A DNA stretch of 22,464 nucleotides from CAZUNB01 sp964622235 (GTDB lineage Bacteria; Patescibacteriota; Saccharimonadia; Saccharimonadales; JAGPDM01), in assembly GCA_964622235.1 (NCBI GenBank), contig CAZUNB010000017.1:1-22464 (forward strand), given 5' to 3'. Position numbers and translations under genes: made by a program. The notes under the pieces were generated by a model that did not search any database, was not told the origin of the DNA, and was given only the letters and a program-made list of their open reading frames with translations. Shown here piece after piece: positions 20,029 through 22,464 of the stretch; within the stretch, counting starts at the first letter, position 1; each line of letters starts with the position of its first letter.

Positions 20029-22464
20029 TATGAACCCGCATTCTCATCATAAACTTTTGTTTCCCAGTGCCAAGCCTCGTTACAATACTGAGTAATCCCA
20101 AACTTCTTTGCGTTGGCTTCCATCCACATCCAAACTTCGCTCGATGTATCGATACTTCGAACAAATCTTGTTTTATCACAATTCATACTTTTGTCATACT
20201 GTCCGCCTCTAGAGTCCCGAGGGCACGAATCAACCGAGCTACACATACCCCCAACGTCGATTGCATGACCGCCTTGGTGATTTGAGAAGCCAGGTCGTGC
20301 AACTCTTGAAGTGTCGCCACCTGCCTTGTCGAACAAAACAACCTGGTACTCTTTAGTGCGGAAAGAGCTATTGGCGGTCAGCGCAAAACCGTCTGCTTTA
20401 GCAGCATTAAACAGGTCGATCCATTGTTGTGAAGATGCTGCACTAACGGTAACTAAGCTGTTTCTACTCGCCACGTCCTCTGTGCCGGCAGAAGGAAAGC
20501 CAGGTATTTGGCAAGATACTCCTGGAACTGAATTGCCGTTCTCCCAGAACTCTTGCTGGCCTATGTCTGTTGTTCCTTCGGCGCACTTCCCGGAGTCTCC
20601 TCTGCTTGTTGCACCAGAACCAGAGTCACCACCACCGCTAGCCCCGCCTGAGAATTCACCAAGCTTTTTCCCTAGGTATTCATTGTTGCTAGCCTCGGCG
20701 GAGGTTTCCATTGACGATATATCAAGACGAAGGGTCCGGAATCTCCAGGCCATATCGTCTTGTCGTCGACACTCTTCTGACTCGTAATCCGCCGACGCCA
20801 CAGAGTCGAAACACTTTTTACTGAACTCTTCAAATGCTTTAGTGTTTTCTGGGCTTCCATATATTGCTTGGGCATTTTCGTCGGCATCAGGAAATCGGTT
20901 CATATCGGCTTCAGTCCAACCATATTGATTGATACCTAATGCGTATTTTATGGATTTAGCTTTTTTAGCTGCTACCTCGCTACTCGAAGCATAGACGCTA
21001 CCAGACTTTATAATACGTCCCGCATATTTCATGAAAGTGCTGTCTTTACGAAAAGCAAAACTAGGGTTAGCAGTTCTCATAGCGTACTGAACGCCAGTCT
21101 TTAAGCCACTCTGGACAGTAGATGGGCTGTTAATTGCCGCTAGTGAAGTCAGTGAACTGCTATGTTTTATCGAAAAATAGCGTTGATACCAAGGCATCAT
21201 CGCTAAATCAATCCTATGAGCTTCGATAGCCTCCTGGTTGAAGCTGGTTGCTTTCTCTATGTCCATTTCCCCAGCACCGATTTGTCTTGCGGTTGCGTTG
21301 GTGCCTGCAAGTCGCCCAACCGTCCAACCGGTTGCAGATTCATTTGGTGACTCGGTTCCATCTGCGTTCACCCCAGCCAGTGAGTTCACGGCATATTTCT
21401 TTAGTACCTCACCAAGTATATGTACACCTAGAGCTCCACCACCTCCTTTGAGCACTGTACCACCAACCGACTTAACGACAGCTCCTAGCGAAAAGTCCTC
21501 GATTGCTTTTATGAATGCAGCCTTAAAGCCCTCCTTGAACGCCTGCGAGAACTGACCTCCAGGTATAAACATGAGGCCCAGCTCCAAGGCAGTTGCGCCA
21601 ATCTGGAACTTAACATCCGTAGCGACCTTACACATGCCTTCTGGAATTATTCCGAGAATTGATTGAAGTTTGGCAAAAGCTGGAGGTGGATTGACTACAA
21701 ACCCGTATAGACCTGCAGCGCTACTTGCGGCGACTGGGGAGCCTGTCCCTGCTAGCACAACAGACTGGACGAGCTCGCTCGACTGCATTTCTTCGCCGGG
21801 CTCTTTCGTTGAAGTAATATTATTATTGAGGGCATCGATTTCTTCACCACTTGGTCCGTCAGGGTCGGCCGCCGCTTGCTGAGCGCCAGAGGAGAAGGCA
21901 TTATCTACTCTGGTCGCAGATTCCTCTTTTATGTCTCTGGAATCGTGAGTAATAATATTCAGATAGTTTCTTAGCGTACAAGCAGTCGCTAAATATTGAG
22001 CTATACTGACAGGGTTTCTAGCTATGAACGACGCCTTCGATTTTGCAGCATTTTTGAAAGCATCCTGTAGGTCGGCGATCGAAGATAGCCTAAAGTTTGG
22101 TTTTTTTAACTTAGGATCCTTAATAAGAGCATCGTCTAGGTCGTTTACCTCGTCTCCAAGGCTCCCAAGCTCGGTTCTACTACCATTGCTAACCTCAATT
22201 TCATCGGCATCAGCCTCAACTCTCGTGCCGTTCCCGTCATCTATCGTGCCATCTTCGTCGGCCGCAGTATTCTCTCCGCCGCTCGAAGATGCTTTGACGC
22301 TAGGGTCGGTATCGCCTTTGAGCACTCTCTTACGGATATTTCTTGTCAGTCTTTCAGAAGCCTTATCAAGGTCTTTCTCGGTCTTGCCCAGTGCTGTCTC
22401 GACTAACAAGAAACGAGATTGTCCACCGTCTCTTTTATAGGCTAATCTAGACGCGTATGATCGC
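20028..22464 (-). CDS. Large envelope protein with C-terminal VanY-type D,D-carboxypeptidase domain (5' end beyond window)
   Basis: At least 811 residues; the frame stays open to the right edge, so the internal TTG at 22409 is not a trustworthy start and the N-terminus is missing. The first approximately 230 visible residues are acidic and low in hydrophobicity. About 230-360 is Gly/Ala-rich with hydrophobic helices (VQSVVLAGTGSPVAASSAAG, ALELGLMFIPGGQF, GGTVLKGGGGALGVHILGEV). About 360-600 is a helical, charged region of unknown type, followed by a Gly/Ser linker. The last approximately 170 residues are an M15B VanY domain: SSFRT, SNHQGGHAIDVG (encoded around 20251-20291) and EAWHWE (around 20067-20078) supply the two zinc His, the Asp and the catalytic Glu. 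It would trim the terminal D-Ala from wall peptides. Six Cys lie in the last 200 residues. The next gene starts in its stop codon (TAATG). Confidence 0.75.
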   Translation of the reverse strand, partial: RSYASRLAYKRDGGQSRFLLVETALGKTEKDLDKASERLTRNIRKRVLKGDTDPSVKASSSGGENTAADEDGTIDDGNGTRVEADADEIEVSNGSRTELGSLGDEVNDLDDALIKDPKLKKPNFRLSSIADLQDAFKNAAKSKASFIARNPVSIAQYLATACTLRNYLNIITHDSRDIKEESATRVDNAFSSGAQQAAADPDGPSGEEIDALNNNITSTKEPGEEMQSSELVQSVVLAGTGSPVAASSAAGLYGFVVNPPPAFAKLQSILGIIPEGMCKVATDVKFQIGATALELGLMFIPGGQFSQAFKEGFKAAFIKAIEDFSLGAVVKSVGGTVLKGGGGALGVHILGEVLKKYAVNSLAGVNADGTESPNESATGWTVGRLAGTNATARQIGAGEMDIEKATSFNQEAIEAHRIDLAMMPWYQRYFSIKHSSSLTSLAAINSPSTVQSGLKTGVQYAMRTANPSFAFRKDSTFMKYAGRIIKSGSVYASSSEVAAKKAKSIKYALGINQYGWTEADMNRFPDADENAQAIYGSPENTKAFEEFSKKCFDSVASADYESEECRRQDDMAWRFRTLRLDISSMETSAEASNNEYLGKKLGEFSGGASGGGDSGSGATSRGDSGKCAEGTTDIGQQEFWENGNSVPGVSCQIPGFPSAGTEDVASRNSLVTVSAASSQQWIDLFNAAKADGFALTANSSFRTKEYQVVLFDKAGGDTSRVARPGFSNHQGGHAIDVGGMCSSVDSCPRDSRGGQYDKSMNCDKTRFVRSIDTSSEVWMWMEANAKKFGITQYCNEAWHWETKVYDENAGS

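Noticed and set aside
20311..20787. 158-codon plus-strand frame, and similar long frames at 18668-19123 and 22024-22440
   Set aside because: They are antisense to clear hydrolase domains and have Ser/Pro-rich shadow composition with no start signals.
1..22464. TGA recoding as in Gracilibacteria/Absconditabacteria
   Set aside because: TGA ends several complete, well-conserved or overlapping genes (for example 8187, 9239, 18040), so it acts as a stop.
1..22464. tRNA, rRNA, CRISPR arrays, transposases
   Set aside because: No T-loop-like GGTTCGAATCC element, rRNA segment, regularly spaced repeat array or transposase-like protein was found on reading either strand.

Overview
The window looks like chromosomal DNA around the replication origin of a small-genome bacterium, most likely a Candidate Phyla Radiation member of the Saccharibacteria (TM7) type. 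This placement is an inference from gene content and style: very short spacers, GTG/TTG starts, a short KhpB/Jag, no yidD between rnpA and yidC, a putative polysaccharide ABC exporter, and large Cys-rich secreted peptidoglycan hydrolases. TGA is used as a normal stop, so the TGA-to-Gly code of Gracilibacteria/Absconditabacteria does not apply. A run of 10 Ns at 9330-9339 shows this is a scaffolded draft, possibly metagenomic, assembly.

Left region (1-10.5 kb): a surface-polysaccharide locus. A minus-strand operon runs wzm-wzt (ABC exporter), a GT-B-like glycosyltransferase, a PglD/NeuD-type acetyltransferase and a DegT-type sugar aminotransferase, followed by a GT2 enzyme with a coiled-coil tail and its own promoter. 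Divergent from wzm, a plus-strand set carries two rhamnosyltransferase-like GT2 proteins and a GT4-like protein. These meet an O-antigen ligase/polymerase-family membrane protein tail to tail. The first 221 bases hold the 3' end of another probable glycosyltransferase. Together the genes could make an N-acetylated amino-sugar-containing glycan, export it and attach it to an acceptor.

Central region (10.5-16.4 kb): the classic origin neighbourhood. Minus strand: rpmH-rnpA, then yidC-khpB with the ligase gene overlapping the end of khpB. Plus strand: dnaA-dnaN-recF. DnaA boxes lie both upstream of dnaA (12513-12639) and between dnaA and dnaN (14055-14232), the latter followed by an AT-rich stretch. 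This is the likely oriC.

Right region (16.45 kb to the end): a tightly overlapping three-gene minus-strand operon entering from beyond the right edge. It encodes a large protein ending in a VanY-type (M15) D,D-carboxypeptidase domain, a secreted protein with an NNPGN lysozyme-like domain, a double-psi-barrel-like domain and an M23 endopeptidase domain, and a membrane-anchored beta-propeller-like protein of unknown role. This looks like an envelope-remodelling or wall-penetration module and is the most interesting part of the window.

A recurrent feature is a -10 hexamer ending only 7-9 bases before the start codon (the 358-1449 gene, wzm, the 6199 gene, rpmH, dnaA). This suggests leaderless mRNAs for operon-leading genes, while several downstream genes use Shine-Dalgarno sites or stop/start overlap.
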